Shown: positions 39,701 to 52,980, counted from the first letter of the stretch. The stretch is DNA of 64,000 nucleotides from Xanthostigma xanthostigma (GCA_963575645.1 OY754471.1:30264401-30328400), one strand, 5' to 3'. The notes: generated by a model from the letters alone, not told the origin. Program-made: numbers and translations.

Positions 39701-40223
39701 CCAAACCTGAATGTTATAGTGTAAATAGACTTATCTATATAAAATAAAACAATTTTGCCTATAAGGACTCATTTGCACGCAATTGTCGTGAAGCATGTAA
39801 GAACTGCTTGTCTGCGTGAAAATGATAGTAAATATGCAGTTTGCATTTTCTTATGAGAGAATGATCCAAACCTGAATGTTATAGTGTAAATAGACTTACC
39901 CTCATGAAATAAAGCAATTTTGCCTATAAAGACTCATTTGCCCCTATTTGTCGTAAAGCATGTATAAACTGCTTGTCTGCGTTTAAATAATGGTTAATAT
40001 GCAGATTGCATTTTCTTATGAGAGAATGACCCAAACCTGAATGTTATAGTGTAAATAGATTTACCTATGTAAAATAAAGCAATTTTGCCTATAAGGACTC
40101 ATTTGCACGCAATTGTCGTGAAGCATGTAAAAACTGCTTGTCTGCGTTAAAATAATGGTTAATATGCAGATTGCATTTTCTTATGAGAGAATGATCCAAA
40201 CCTGAATGTTATAGTGTAAATAG
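33718..40223. repeat. 7,428-bp (45-mer) duplication, right copy
   Basis: Partner of 26,290-32,795 with constant spacing across about 6.5 kb. The intervening 32,795-33,718 region holds two copies of the CCCTCTTG unit and rearranged neighbours. Beyond 40,223 this copy continues into the block shared with 11.3-12.8 kb. Single-base differences from the left copy include GGATTTAC for GGACTTAC near 37,789. Confidence 0.93.
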
Positions 40224-41039
40224 ACTAACCTTCATGAAATAAAGCAATTTTGCCTATAAGGACCCATTTGCCCCTAATTGTCATAAAGCATGTAAAAACT
40301 GCTTGTATGCGTTAAAATAATGGTTAATATGCAGTTTGCATTTTCTTATGAGAGAATGATCCAAACCTGAATGTTATAGTGTAAATAGACTTACCCTCTT
40401 GAAATAAAGCAATTTTGCCCATAAGGACTCATTTGCACCTAATTGTCATAAAGCATGTAAAAACTGCTTGTATGCGTTAAAAAAATGCTTAATATGCAGT
40501 TTGCATTTTCTTATGAGAGAATGATCCAAACCTGAATGTTATAGTGTAAATAGACTTACCCTCATGAAATAAAGCAATTTTGCCTATTAGGACTCATTTG
40601 CACCTAATTGTCATAAAACTTGTAAAAACTGCTTGTATGCGTTAAAATAATAGTTAATATGCAGTTTGCATTTTCTTATGAGAGAATGATCTAAATCTGA
40701 ATGTTATAGTGTAAATAGACTTACCTTCATGAAATAAAGCAATTTTGCATATAAGGACTCATTTGCCCTAATTGTCATAAAGCTTGTAAAAACTGCTTGT
40801 ATGCGTTAAAATGATAGTAAATATGCAGGTTGCAATTTCTTACGAGAGAATGATCCAAACCTGAATGTTATAGTGTAAATAGACTTACCTATGTAAAATA
40901 AAGCAATTTTGCCTATAAGGACTCATTTGCACGCAATTGTCGTGAAGCATGTAAAAACTGCTTGTCTGCGTTAAAATAATGGTTAATATGCAGTTTGCAT
41001 TTTCTTATGAGAGAATGATCCAAACCTGAATGTTATAGT

Positions 41040-42300
41040 GAAAGTAGACTGCCCTTTGTGAAATAAAACAATTTTGCCTTTAAGGACTTACTTGCACCTA
41101 ATTGTCGTAAACCATGTAAAAACTGCTTGTCTGCGTGAAAATGATAGTCAATATTCAGTTTGCATTTTCTTATGAGAGAATGATCTAAACCTGAATGTTA
41201 TAGTGAAAGTAGACTTACCTTTGTGAAATAAAACAATTTTGCCTTTAAGGACTTACTTGCACCTAATTGTCGTAAACCATGTAAAAACTGCTTGTCTGCG
41301 TGAAAATGATAGTCAATATTCAGTTCGCATTTTCTTATGAGAGAATGATCTAAACCTGAATGTTATAGTGTAAATAGACTTACCCTCATGAAATAAAGCA
41401 ATTTTGCCTATAAGGACTCATTTGCACCTAATTGTCATAAAGCATGTAAAAACTGCTTGTATGCGTTAAAATAATAGTTAATATGCAGTTTGCATTTTCT
41501 TGTTAGAGAATGATCCAAACCTGAATGTTATAGCGTAAGTAAACTTACCTTTGTATAATAAAGCAATTTTGCCTATAAGGACTCATTTGCACCTAATTGT
41601 CGTAAAGCATGTAAAAACTGCTTGTCTGCGTTAAAATATGGTTAATATGCAGTTTGCATTTTCTTATGAGAGAATAATCCAAACCTGAATGTTATAGTGT
41701 AAATAGACTAACCTTCATGAAATAAAGCAATTTTGCTTATAAGAACTTATTTGCCCCTAATTGTCATAAAGCATGTAAAAACTGCTTGTATGCGTTAAAA
41801 TAATGGTTAATATGCAGTTTGCATTTTCTTATGAGTGAATGATCCAAACCTGAATGTTATAGTGTAAGTAGACTTACCCTCATGAAATAAAGCAATTTTG
41901 CCTATAAGGACTCATTTGCACATAATTGTCATAAAGCATGTAAAAACTGCTTATATGCGTTAAAATAATGGTTAATATGCAGTTTGCATTTTCTTATGAG
42001 AGAATGATCCAAATCTGAATGTTATAGTGTAAATAGACTTACCTTTGTAAAATAAAGCAATTTTGCCTATAAGGACTCATTTGCACGCAATTGTCGTGAA
42101 GCATGTAAGAACTGCTTGTCTGCGTGAAAATGATAGTAAATATGCAGTTTGCATTTTCTTATGAGAGAATGAGAATGAGAGAATGATCCAAACCTGAATG
42201 TTATAGTGTAAATAGACTTACTTTTGTAAAATAAAGCAATTTTGCTTATAAGGACTCATTTGCACGCAATTGTCGTGAAGCATGTAAAAACTGCTTGTCT
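41040..42300. repeat. Third, partial copy of the 30.15/37.58-kb segment
   Basis: This aligns with 37,578-38,825 at 3,462 bp (21 monomers minus 3), and so also with 30,150-31,397. The doubled GTAAACC/GTCAATATTC units, the CTTGTTAGAG unit and the GAACTTATTTGCCCC unit are in the same order. It reads CATAATTGTC where the other two copies read CAAAATTTGC. After the 14-bp insertion near 42,171 the offset is 3,476. Homology stops near 42,300. Confidence 0.85.
42171..42184. other. 14-bp insertion from an internal short duplication
   Basis: The conserved ATGAGAGAATGATCC stretch is expanded so that GAGAATGA is repeated, adding 14 bp. The offset to the paralogous segment changes from 3,462 to 3,476 bp exactly here, which confirms the size. 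Only this unit in the window carries it. A replication-slippage origin is likely. Confidence 0.85.
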
Positions 42301-43479
42301 GCGTTTAAATAATGGTTAATATGCAGTTTGCATTTTCTTATGAGAGAATGATCCAAACCTGAATGTTATAGTGTAAATAGACTAACCCTCATGAAATAAA
42401 GCAATTTTGCCTATAAGGACTCATTTGCACGCACATGTCGTAAAGCATGTAAAAACTGCTTGTCTGCGTGAAAATGATAGTAAATATGCAGTTTGCATTT
42501 TCTTATGAGAGAATGATCCAAACCTGAATGTTATAGTTTAAATAGACTTACCCTCATGAAATAAAGCAATTTTGCCTATAAAGACTCATTTGCACCTAAT
42601 TGTCGTAAAGCATGTAAAAACTGCTTGTCTGCGTTAAAATATGGTTAATATGCAGTTTGCATTTTCTTATGAGAGAATAATCCAAACCTGAATGTTATAG
42701 TGTAAATAGACTAACCTTCATGAAATAAAGCAATTTTGCTTATAAGGACTTATTTGCCCCTAATTGTCATAAAGCATGTAAAAACTGCTTGTATGCGTTA
42801 AAATAATGGTTAATATGCAGTTTGCATTTTCTTATGAGAGAATGATCCAAACCTGAATGTTATAGTGTAAATAGACTAACCCTCATGAAATAAAGCAATT
42901 TTGCCTATAAGGACTCATTTGCACGCAATTGTCGTGAAGCATGTAAAAACTGCTTGTCTGCGTGAAAATGATAGTAAATATGCAGTTTGCATTTTCTTAT
43001 GAGAGAATGATCCAAACCTGAATGTTATAGTTTAAATAGACTTACCCTCATGAAATAAAGCAATTTTGCCTATAAAGACTCATTTGCACCTAATTGTCGT
43101 AAAGCATGTAAAAACTGCTTTCCTGCGTTTAAATAATGGTTAATATGCTGTTTGCATTTTCTTATGAGAGAATGATCCAAACCTGAATGTTATAGTGTAA
43201 ATAGACTAACCTTTGTAAAATAAAGCAATTTTGCTTATAGGGACTCATTTGCACGCAATTGTCGTAAAGCATGAAAAAACTGCTTGTCTGCGTTTAAATA
43301 ATGGTTAATATGCAGTTTGCATTTTCTTATGAGAGATAGATCCAAACCTGAATGTTATAGTGTAAATAGACTTACCCTAATGAAATAAAGCAATTTTGCC
43401 TATAAGGACTCATTTGCACCTAATTGTCATAAAGCTTTTAAAAACTGCTTGTATGCGTTAAAATAATAGTTAATATGCA

Positions 43480-45210
43480 GTTTGCATTTTCTTATGAGAG
43501 AATGATCCAAACCTGAATGTTATAGTGTAAATAGACTTACCCTCATGAAATAAAGCAATTTTGCCCATAAGGACTCATTTGCACCTAATTGTCATAAAGC
43601 ATGTAAAAACTGCTTGTATGCGTTAAAATAATGGTTAATATGCAGTTTGCATTTTCTTATGAGAGAATGATCCAAATCTGAATGTTATAGTGTAAATAGA
43701 CTTACCTTTGTAAAATAAAGCAATTTTGCCTATAAGGACTCATTTGCACGCAATTGTCGTGAAGCATGTAAGAACTGCTTGTCTGCGTGAAAATGATAGT
43801 AAATATGCAGTTTGCATTTTCTTATGAGAGAATGATCCAAACCTGAATGTTATAGTGTAAATAGACTTACTTTTGTAAAATAAAGCAATTTTGCTTATAA
43901 GGACTCATTTGCACGCAATTGTCGTGAAGCATGTAAAAACTGCTTGTCTGTGTTAAAATAATGGTTATTTTGCAGATTTCATTTTCTTATGAGAGAATGA
44001 TCCAAACCTGAATTGTATAGTGTAAATAGACTGACCCTCATGAAATAAAGCAATTTTGCCTATAAAGACTCATTTGCACCTATTTGTCGTAAAGCATGAA
44101 AAAACTGCGTGTCAGCGTTTAAATAATGGTTAATATGCAGTTTGCATTTTCTTATAAGAGAATGATCCAAACCTGAATGTTATAGTGTAAATAGACTAAC
44201 CCTCATGAAATAAAGCAAATTTGCCTATAAGGACTCATTTGCACGCAATTGTCGTGAAGCATGTAAAAACTGCTTGTCTGCGTGAAAATGATAGTAAATA
44301 TGCAGTTTGCATTTTCTTATGAGAGAATGTTCCAAACCTCAATGTTATAGTTTAAATAGACTTACCCTCATGAAATAAAGCAATTTTGCCTATTAAGACT
44401 CATTTGCACCTAATTGTCGTAAAGCATGTAAAAACTGCTTTCCTGCGTTTAAATAATGGTTAATATGCTGTTTGCATTTTCTTATGAGAGAATGATCCAA
44501 ACCTTAATGTTATAGCGTAAGTAAACTTACCTTTGTATAATAAAGCAATTTTGCCTATAAGGACTCATTTGCACCTAATTGTCGTAAAGCATGTAAAAAC
44601 TGCTTGTCTGCGTTAAAATATGGTTAATATGCAGTTTGCATTTTCTTATGAGAGAATAATCCAAACCTAAATGTTATAGTGTAAATAGACTAACCTTCAT
44701 GAAATAAAGCAATTTTGCTTATAAGGACTTATTTGCCCCTAATTGTCATAAAGCATGTAAAAACTGCTTGTATTCGTTAAAATAATGGTTAATATGCAGT
44801 TTGCATTTTCTTATGAGAGAATGATCCAGACCTGAATGTTATAGTGTAAATAGACTAACCCTCATGAAATAAAGCAATTTTGCCTATAAGGACTCATTTG
44901 CACGCAATTGTCGTGAAGCATGTAAAAACTGCTTGTCTGCGTGAAAATGATAGTAAATATGCAGTTTGAATTTTCTTATGAGAGAATGATCCAAACTTGA
45001 ATGTTATAGTTTAAATAGACTTACCCTCATGAAATAAAGCAATTTTGCCTATAAAGACTCATTTGCACCTAATTGTCGTAAAGCATGTAAAAACTGCTTT
45101 CCTGCGTTTAAATAATGGTTAATATGCTGTTTGCATTTTCTTATGAGAGAATGATCCAAACCTGAATGTTATAGTGTAAATAGACTAACCTTTGTAAAAT
45201 AAAGCAATTT
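43480..45210. repeat. 1,979-bp (12-mer) repeat, left copy
   Basis: This aligns with 45,459-47,190. Anchors are CCAAATCTG 43,672/45,651, TTTTGCAGATTTC 43,968/45,947 and GCGTAAG 44,515/46,494, all 1,979 bp apart. The TATTCG variant (near 44,773) is shared as TAATTCG with one extra base at 46,750. The two copies are nearly abutting. Confidence 0.9.
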
Positions 45211-45458
45211 TGCCTATAAGGACTCATTTGCACGCAATTGTCGTGAAGCATGTAAGAACTGCTTGTCTGCGTGAAAATGATAGTAAATATGCAGTTTGCA
45301 TTTTCTTATAAGAGAATGATCCAAACCTGAATGTTATAGTGTAAATAGACTTACTTTTGTAAAATAAAGCAATTTTGCTTATAAGGACTCATTTGCACGC
45401 AATTGTCGTGAAGCATGTAAAAACTGCTTGTCTGCGTTAAAATAATGGTTATTTTGCA

Positions 45459-47190
45459 GATTTCATTTTCTTATGAGAGAATGATCCAAACCTGAATGTT
45501 ATAGTGTAAATAGACTTACCCTCATGAAATAAAGCAATTTTGCCCATAAGGACTCATTTGCACCTAATTGTCATAAAGCATGTAAAAACTGCTTGTATGC
45601 GTTAAAATAATGGTTAATATGCAGTTTGCATTTTCTTATGAGAGAATGATCCAAATCTGAATGTTATAGTGTAAATAGACTTACCTTTGTAAAATAAAGC
45701 AATTTTGCCTATAAGGACTCATTTGCACGCAATTGTCGTGAAGCATGTAAGAACTGCTTGTCTGCGTGAAAATGATAGTAAATATGCAGTTTGCATTTTC
45801 TTATGAGAGAATGATCCAAACCTGAATGTTATAGTGTAAAAAGACTTACTTTTGTAAAATAAAGCAATTTTGCTTATAAGGACTCATTTGCACGCAATTG
45901 TCGTGAAGCATGTAAAAACTGCTTGTCTGCGTTAAAATAATGGTTATTTTGCAGATTTCATTTTCTTATGAGAGAATGATCCAAACCTGAATTGTATAGT
46001 GTAAATAGACTGACCCTCATGAAATAAAGCAATTTTGCCTATAAAGACTCATTTGCACCTATTTGTCGTAAAGCATGAAAAAACTGCGTGTCAGCGTTTA
46101 AATAATGGTTAATATGCAGTTTGCATTTTCTTATGAGAGAATGATCCAAACCTGAATGTTATAGTGTAAATAGACTAACCCTCATGAAATAAAGCAATTT
46201 TGCCTATAAGGACTCATTTGCACGCAATTGTCGTGAAGCATGTAAAAACTGCTTGTCTGCGTGAAAATGATAGTAAATATGCAGTTTGCATTTTCTTATG
46301 AGAGAATGTTCCAAACCTGAATGTTATAATTTAAATAGACTTACCCTCATGAAATAAAGCAATTTTGCCTATAAAGACTCATTTGCACCTAATTGTCGTA
46401 AAGCATGTAAAAACTGCTTTCCTGCGTTTAAATAATGGTTAATATGCTGTTTGCATTTTCTTATGAGAGAATGATCCAAACCTTAATGTTATAGCGTAAG
46501 TAAACTTACCTTTGTATAATAAAGCAATTTTGCCTATAAGGACTCATTTGCACCTAATTGTCGTAAAGCATGTAAAAACTGCTTGTCTGCGTTAAAATAT
46601 GGTTAATATGCAGTTTGCATTTTCTTATGAGAGAATAATCCAAACCTGAATGTTATAGTGTAAATAGACTAACCTTCATGAAATAAAGCAATTTTGCTTA
46701 TAAGGACTTATTTGCCCCTAATTGTCATAAAGCATGTAAAAACTGCTTGTAATTCGTTAAAATAATGGTTAATATGCAGTTTGCATTTTCTTATGAGAGA
46801 ATGATCCAAACCTGAATGTTATAGTGTAAATAGACTAACCCTCATGAAATAAAGCAATTTTGCCTATAAGGACTCATTTGCACGCAATTGTCATGAAGCA
46901 TGTAAAAACTGCTTGTCTGCGTGAAAATGATAGTAAATATGCAGTTTGCATTTTCTTATGAGAGAATGATCCAAACCTGAATGTTATAGTTTAAATAGAC
47001 TTACCCTCATGAAATAAAGCAATTTTGCCTATAAAGACTCATTTGCACCTAATTGTCGTAAAGCATGTAAAAACTGCTTTCCTGCGTTTAAATAATGGTT
47101 AATATGCTGTTTGCATTTTCTTATGAGAGAATGATCCAAACCTGAATGTTATAGTGTAAATAGACTAACCTTTGTAAAATAAAGCAATTT
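45459..47190. repeat. 1,979-bp (12-mer) repeat, right copy
   Basis: Partner of 43,480-45,210. The 45,210-45,459 interval before it holds another GTAAGAACTGC unit and another TTTTGCAGATTTC unit, so a fragment of the same 12-mer is present a third time. The right edge is where this copy turns to GCTTATAGGGACTC, which starts the 22-mer block. Confidence 0.88.
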
Positions 47191-48605
47191 TGCTTATAGG
47201 GACTCATTTGCACGCAATTGTCGTGAAGCATGAAAAAACTGCTTGTCTGCGTTTAAATAATGGTTAATATGCAGTTTGCATTTTCTTATGAGAGATAGAT
47301 CCAAACCTGAATGTTATAGTTTAAATAGACTTACCCTAATGAAATAAAGCAATTTTGCCTATAAGGACTCATTTGCACCTAATTGTCATAAAGCTTTTAA
47401 AAACTGCTTGTATGCGTTAAAATAATAGTTAATATGCAGTTTGCATTTTCTTATGAGAGAATGATCCAAACCTGAATGTTATAGTGTAAATAGACTTACC
47501 CTTATGAAATAAAGCAATTTTGCCCATAAGGACTCATTTGCACCTAATTGTCATAAAGCATGTAAAAACTGCTTGTATGCGTTAAAATAATGGTTAATAT
47601 GCAGTTTGCATTTTCTTATGAGAGAATGATCCAAACCTGAATGTTATAGTGTAAATAGACTTACCTTTGTAAAATAAAGCAATTTTGCCTATAAGGACTC
47701 ATTTGCACCTAATTGTCATAAAGCTTTTAAAAACTGCTTGTATGCGTTAAAATAATAGTTAATATGCAGTTTGCATTTTCTTATGAGAGAATGATCCAAA
47801 CCTGAATGTTATAGTGTAAATAGACTTACCCTCATGAAATAAAGCAATTTTGCCCATAAGGACTCATTTGCACCTAATTGTCATAAAGCATGTAAAAACT
47901 GCTTGTATGCGTTAAAATAATGGTTAATATGCACTTTGCATTTTCTTATGAGAGAATGATCCAAACCTGAATGTTATAGTGTAAATAGACTTACCTTTGT
48001 AAAATAAAACAATTTTGCTTATAAGGACTCATTTGCACGCAATTGTCGTGAAGCATGTAAAAACTGCTTGTCTGCGTTAAAATAATGGTTAATATGCAGT
48101 TTGCAATTTCTTATGAGAGAATGATCCAAACCTGAATGTTAGAGTGAAAGTAGACTTACCTTTGTAAAATAAAGCAATTTTGCCTATAAGGACTCATTTG
48201 CCCCTAATTGTCATAAAGCATGTAAAAACTGCTTGTCTGCGTTAAAATAATAGTTAATATGCAGTTTGCATTTTCATATGAGAGAATGATCCAAACCTGA
48301 ATGTTATAGTGTAAATAGACTTACCTTTGTAAAATAAAGCAATTTTGCCTATAAGGACTCATTTGCACGCAATTGTCGTGAAGCATGTAAAAACTGCTTG
48401 TCTGCGTTAAAATAATGGTTAATATGCAGTTTGCATTTTCTTATGAGAGAATGATCCAAACCTGAATGTTATAGTGAAAATAGACTTACCTTTGTAAAAT
48501 AACGCAATTTTGCCTATAAGGACTCATTTGCACGCAATTGTCGTAAAGCATGTAAAAACTGATTGTCTGCGTTAAAATAATGGTTAATATGCAGTTTGCA
48601 TTTTC
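47085..48605. repeat. 3,635-bp (22-mer) repeat, left copy
   Basis: This aligns with 50,720-52,240. Anchors are TAACCTTTG 47,166/50,801, TTACCTTTG 47,661/51,296 and TTGCAATTTC 48,101/51,736. It contains the GAGAGATAG/GTTTAAATAG unit, two AAGCTTTTAAAAAC units, GCCCATAAGG units and the TCATATGAGAG unit. A shorter relative of the AAGCTTTTAAAAAC pair lies near 49,150-49,440. Confidence 0.87.
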
Positions 48606-50089
48606 TTTTGAGAGAATGATCCAAACCTGAATGTTTTAGTGTAAATAGACTTACCCTCATGAAATAAAGCAATTTTGCCTATAAAGACTCATTTGCACCT
48701 AATTGTCATAAAGCATGTAAAAACTGCTTGTATGCGTTAAAATGATAGTAAATATGCAGTTTGCATTTTCTTATGAGAAAATGATCCAAACCTAAATGTT
48801 ATAGTGTAAATAGACTTACCCTCATGAAATAAAGCAATAATTTTTGCCTATAAGGACTCATTTGCACCTAATTGTCATAAAGCATGTAAAAACTGCTTGT
48901 ATGCGTTAAAATAATAGTTAATATGCAGTTTGCATTTTCTTATGAGAGAATGATCCAAACCTGAATGTTATAGTGTAAATAGACTTACCCTCATGAAATA
49001 AAGCAATTATGCCCATAAGGACTCATTTGCACCTAATAGTCATAAAGCATGTAAAAACTGCTTGTATGCGTTAAAATAATGGTTAATATGCAGTTTGCAT
49101 TTTCTTATGAGAGAATGATCCAAACCTGAATGTTATAGTGTAAATAGACTTACCTTTGTAAAATAAAGCAATTTTGCCTATAAGGACTCATTTGCACCTA
49201 ATTGTCATAAAGCTTTTAAAAACTGCTTGTATGCGTTAAAATAATAGTTAATATGCAGTTTGCATTTTCTTATGAGAGAATGATCCAAACCTGAATGTTA
49301 TAGTATAAATAGACTTACCCTCATGAAATAAAGCAATTTTGCCCATAAGGACTCATTTGCACCTAATTGTCATAAAGCATGTAAAAACTGCTTGTATGCG
49401 TTAAAATAATGGTTAATATGCAGTTTGCATTTTCAAATGAGAGAATGATCCAAACCTGAATGTTATAGTGTAAATAGACTTACCTTTGTAAAATAAAGCA
49501 ATTTTGCCTATAAGGACTCATTTGCACGCAATTGTCGTGAAGCATGTAAGAACTGCTTGTCTGCGTTAAAATAATGGTTAATATGCAGTTTGCATTTTCT
49601 TATGAGAGAATGATCCAAACCTGAATGTTATAGTGAAAATAGACTTACCTTTGTAAAATAACGCAATTTTGCCTATAAGGACTCATTTGCACGCAATTGT
49701 CGTAAAGCATGTAAAAACTGATTGTCTGCGTTAAAATAATGGTTAATATGCAGTTTGCATTTTCTTTTGAGAGAATGATCCAAACCTGAATGTTTTAGTG
49801 TAAATAGACTTACCCTCATGAAATAAAGCAATTTTGCCTATAAAGACTCATTTGCACCTAATTGTCATAAAGCATGTAAAAACTGCTTGTATGCGTTAAA
49901 ATGATAGTAAATATGCAGTTTGCATTTTCTTATGAGAAAATGATCCAAACCTGAATGTTATAGTGTAAATAGACTTACCCTCATGAAATAAAGCAATTTT
50001 GCCTATAAGTACTCATTTGCTTCTAATTGTCATAAAGCATGTAAAAACTGCTTGTATGCGTTAAAATAATGGTTAATATGCAGTTTGCA

Positions 50090-50830
50090 TTTTCTTATGA
50101 GAGAATGATCCAAACCTTAATGTTATAGTGTAAATAGACTTACCTTTGTAATATAAAGCAATTTTGCCTATAAGGACTCATTTGCACGCAATTGTCGTGA
50201 AGCATGTAAGAACTGCTTGTCTGCGTGAAAATGATAGTAAATATGCAGTTTCCATTTTCTTATGAGAGAATGATCCAAACCTGAATGTTATAGTGTAAAT
50301 AGACTTACCTTTGTAAAACAAAGCAATTTTGCCTATAAGGACTCATTTGCACGCAATTGTCGTAAAGCATGTAAAAACTGCTTGTCTGCGTTAAAATAAT
50401 GGTTAATATGCAGTTTGCATTTTCTTATGAGAGAATAATCCAAACCTGAATGTTTTAGTGTAAATAGACTTACCCTCATGAAATAAAGCAATTTTGCCTA
50501 TAAAGACTCATTTGCCCCTAATTGTCGTAAAGCATGTAAAAACTGCTTGTCTGCGTTTAAATAATGGTTAATATGCAGTATACATTTTCTAATGAGAGAA
50601 AGATCCAAACCTGAATGTTATAGTTGTAAATAGACTTACCCTCATGAAATAAAGCAATTTTGCCTATAAAGACTCATTTGCACCTAATTGTCGTAAAGCA
50701 TTAAAAAACTGCTTGTCTGCGTTTAAATAATGGTTAATATGCAGTTTGCATTTTCTTATGAGAGAATGATCCAAACCTGAATGTTATAGTGTAAATAGAC
50801 TAACCTTTGTAAAATAAAGCAATTTTGCTT
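50090..50830. repeat. 2,146-bp (13-mer) repeat, left copy
   Basis: This aligns with 52,240-52,980. The rare GTTTCCATTTTC variant lies at 50,251 and 52,397, and the GAGAATAATCC/TTTTAG and GCAGTATACATTTTC units follow in both. This copy has one extra base in TAGTTGTAAATAG near 50,623, and CATTAAAAAACTG where the other has CATAAAAAAACTG. Confidence 0.82.
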
Positions 50831-52240
50831 ATAGGGACTCATTTGCACGCAATTGTCGTGAAGCATGAAAAAACTGCTTGTCTGCGTTTAAATAATGGTT
50901 AATATGCAGTTTGCATTTTCTTATGAGAGATAGATCCAAACCTGAATGTTATAGTTTAAATAGACTTACCCTAATGAAATAAAGCAATTTTGCCTATAAG
51001 GACTCATTTGCACCTAATTGTCATAAAGCTTTTAAAAACTGCTTGTATGCGTTAAAATAATAGTTAATATGCAGTTTGCATTTTCTTATGAGAGAATGAT
51101 CCAAACCTGAATGTTATAGTGTAAATAGACTTACCCTCATGAAATAAAGCAATTTTGCCCATAAGGACTCATTTGCACCTAATTGTCATAAAGCATGTAA
51201 AAACTGCTTGTATGCGTTAAAATAATGGTTAATATGCAGTTTGCATTTTCTTATGAGAGAATGATCCAAACCTGAATGTTATAGTGTAAATAGACTTACC
51301 TTTGTAAAATAAAGCAATTTTGCCTATAAGGACTCATATGCACCTAATTGTCATAAAGCTTTTAAAAACTGCTTGTATGCGTTAAAATAATAGTTAATAT
51401 GCAGTTTGCATTTTCTTATGAGAGAATGATCCAAACCTGAATGTTATAGTGTAAATAGACTTACCCTCATGAAATAAAGCAATTTTGCCCATAAGGACTC
51501 ATTTGCACCTAATTGTCATAAAGCATGTAAAAACTGCTTGTATGCGTTAAAATAATGGTTAATATGCAGTTTGCATTTTCATATGAGAGAATGATCCAAA
51601 CCTGAATGTTATAGTGTAAATAGACTTACCTTTGTAAAATAAAGCAATTTTGCTTATAAGGACTCATTTGCACGCAATTGTCGTGAAGCATGTAAAAACT
51701 GCTTGTCTGCGTTAAAATAATGGTTAATATGCAGTTTGCAATTTCTTATGAGAGAATGATCCAAACCTGAATGTTAGAGTGAAAGTAGACTTACCTTTGT
51801 AAAATAAAGCAATTTTGCCTATAAGGACTCATTTGCCCCTAATTGTCATAAAGCATGTAAAAACTGCTTGTCTGCGTTAAAATAATGGTTAATATGCAGT
51901 TTGCATTTTCATATGAGAGAATGATCCAAACCTGAATGTTATAGTGTAAATAGACTTACCTTTGTAAAATAAAGCAATTTTGCCTATAAGGACTCATTTG
52001 CACGCAATTGTCGTGAAGCATGTAAAAACTGCTTGTCTGCGTTAAAATAATGGTTAATATGCAGTTTGCATTTTCTTATGAGAGAATGATCCAAACCTGA
52101 ATGTTATAGTAAAAATAGACTTACCTTTGTAAAATAACGCAATTTTGCCTATAAGGACTCATTTGCACGCAATTGTCGTAAAGCATGTAAAAACTGATTG
52201 TCTGCGTTAAAATAATGGTTAATATGCAGTTTGCATTTTC
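50720..52240. repeat. 3,635-bp (22-mer) repeat, right copy
   Basis: Partner of 47,085-48,605. It differs by single bases such as CTCATATGCACC near 51,337. At its right edge (about 52,240) it changes to the CCTTAATG/GTAATATAAAG units that also occur before it at 50,110, which begins the 13-mer relation. Confidence 0.87.
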
Positions 52241-52980
52241 TTATGAGAGAATGATCCAAACCTTAATGTTATAGTGTAAATAGACTTACCTTTGTAATAT
52301 AAAGCAATTTTGCCTATAAGGACTCATTTGCACGCAATTGTCGTGAAGCATGTAAGAACTGCTTGTCTGCGTGAAAATGATAGTAAATATGCAGTTTCCA
52401 TTTTCTTATGAGAGAATGATCCAAACCTGAATGTTATAGTGTAAATAGACTTACCTTTGTAAAACAAAGCAATTTTGCCTATAAGGACTCATTTGCACGC
52501 AATTGTCGTAAAGCATGTAAAAACTGCTTGTCTGCGTTAAAATAATGGTTAATATGCAGTTTGCTTTTCTTATGAGAGAATAATCCAAACCTGAATGTTT
52601 TAGTGTAAATAGACTTACCCTCATGAAATAAAGCAATTTTGCCTATAAAGACTCATTTGCCCCTAATTGTCGTAAAGCATGTAAAAACTGCTTGTCTGCG
52701 TTTAAATAATGGTTAATATGCAGTATACATTTTCTAATGAGAGAAAGATCCAAACCTGAATGTTATAGTGTAAATAGACTTACCCTCATGAAATAAAGCA
52801 ATTTTGCCTATAAAGACTCATTTGCACCTAATTGTCTTAAAGCATAAAAAAACTGCTTGTCTGCGTTTAAATAATGGTTAATATGCAGTTTGCATTTTCT
52901 TATGAGAGAATGATCCAAACCTGAATGTTATAGTGTAAATAGACTAACCTTTGTAAAATAAAGCAATTTTGCTTATAGGG
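52240..52980. repeat. 2,146-bp (13-mer) repeat, right copy
   Basis: Partner of 50,090-50,830. It lost bases in the CATTTTCTT tract near 52,563 (TTGCTTTTCTTATG), which is private to this unit. The units at 52,621-52,980 also recur at 55,096-55,450, offset 2,475 bp (15 monomers). Confidence 0.8.

Noticed and set aside
52451..52636. 61-codon minus-strand open frame
   Set aside because: The same satellite reading frame, altered by the local loss of bases near 52,563. It is private to one unit and shows no sign of selection.
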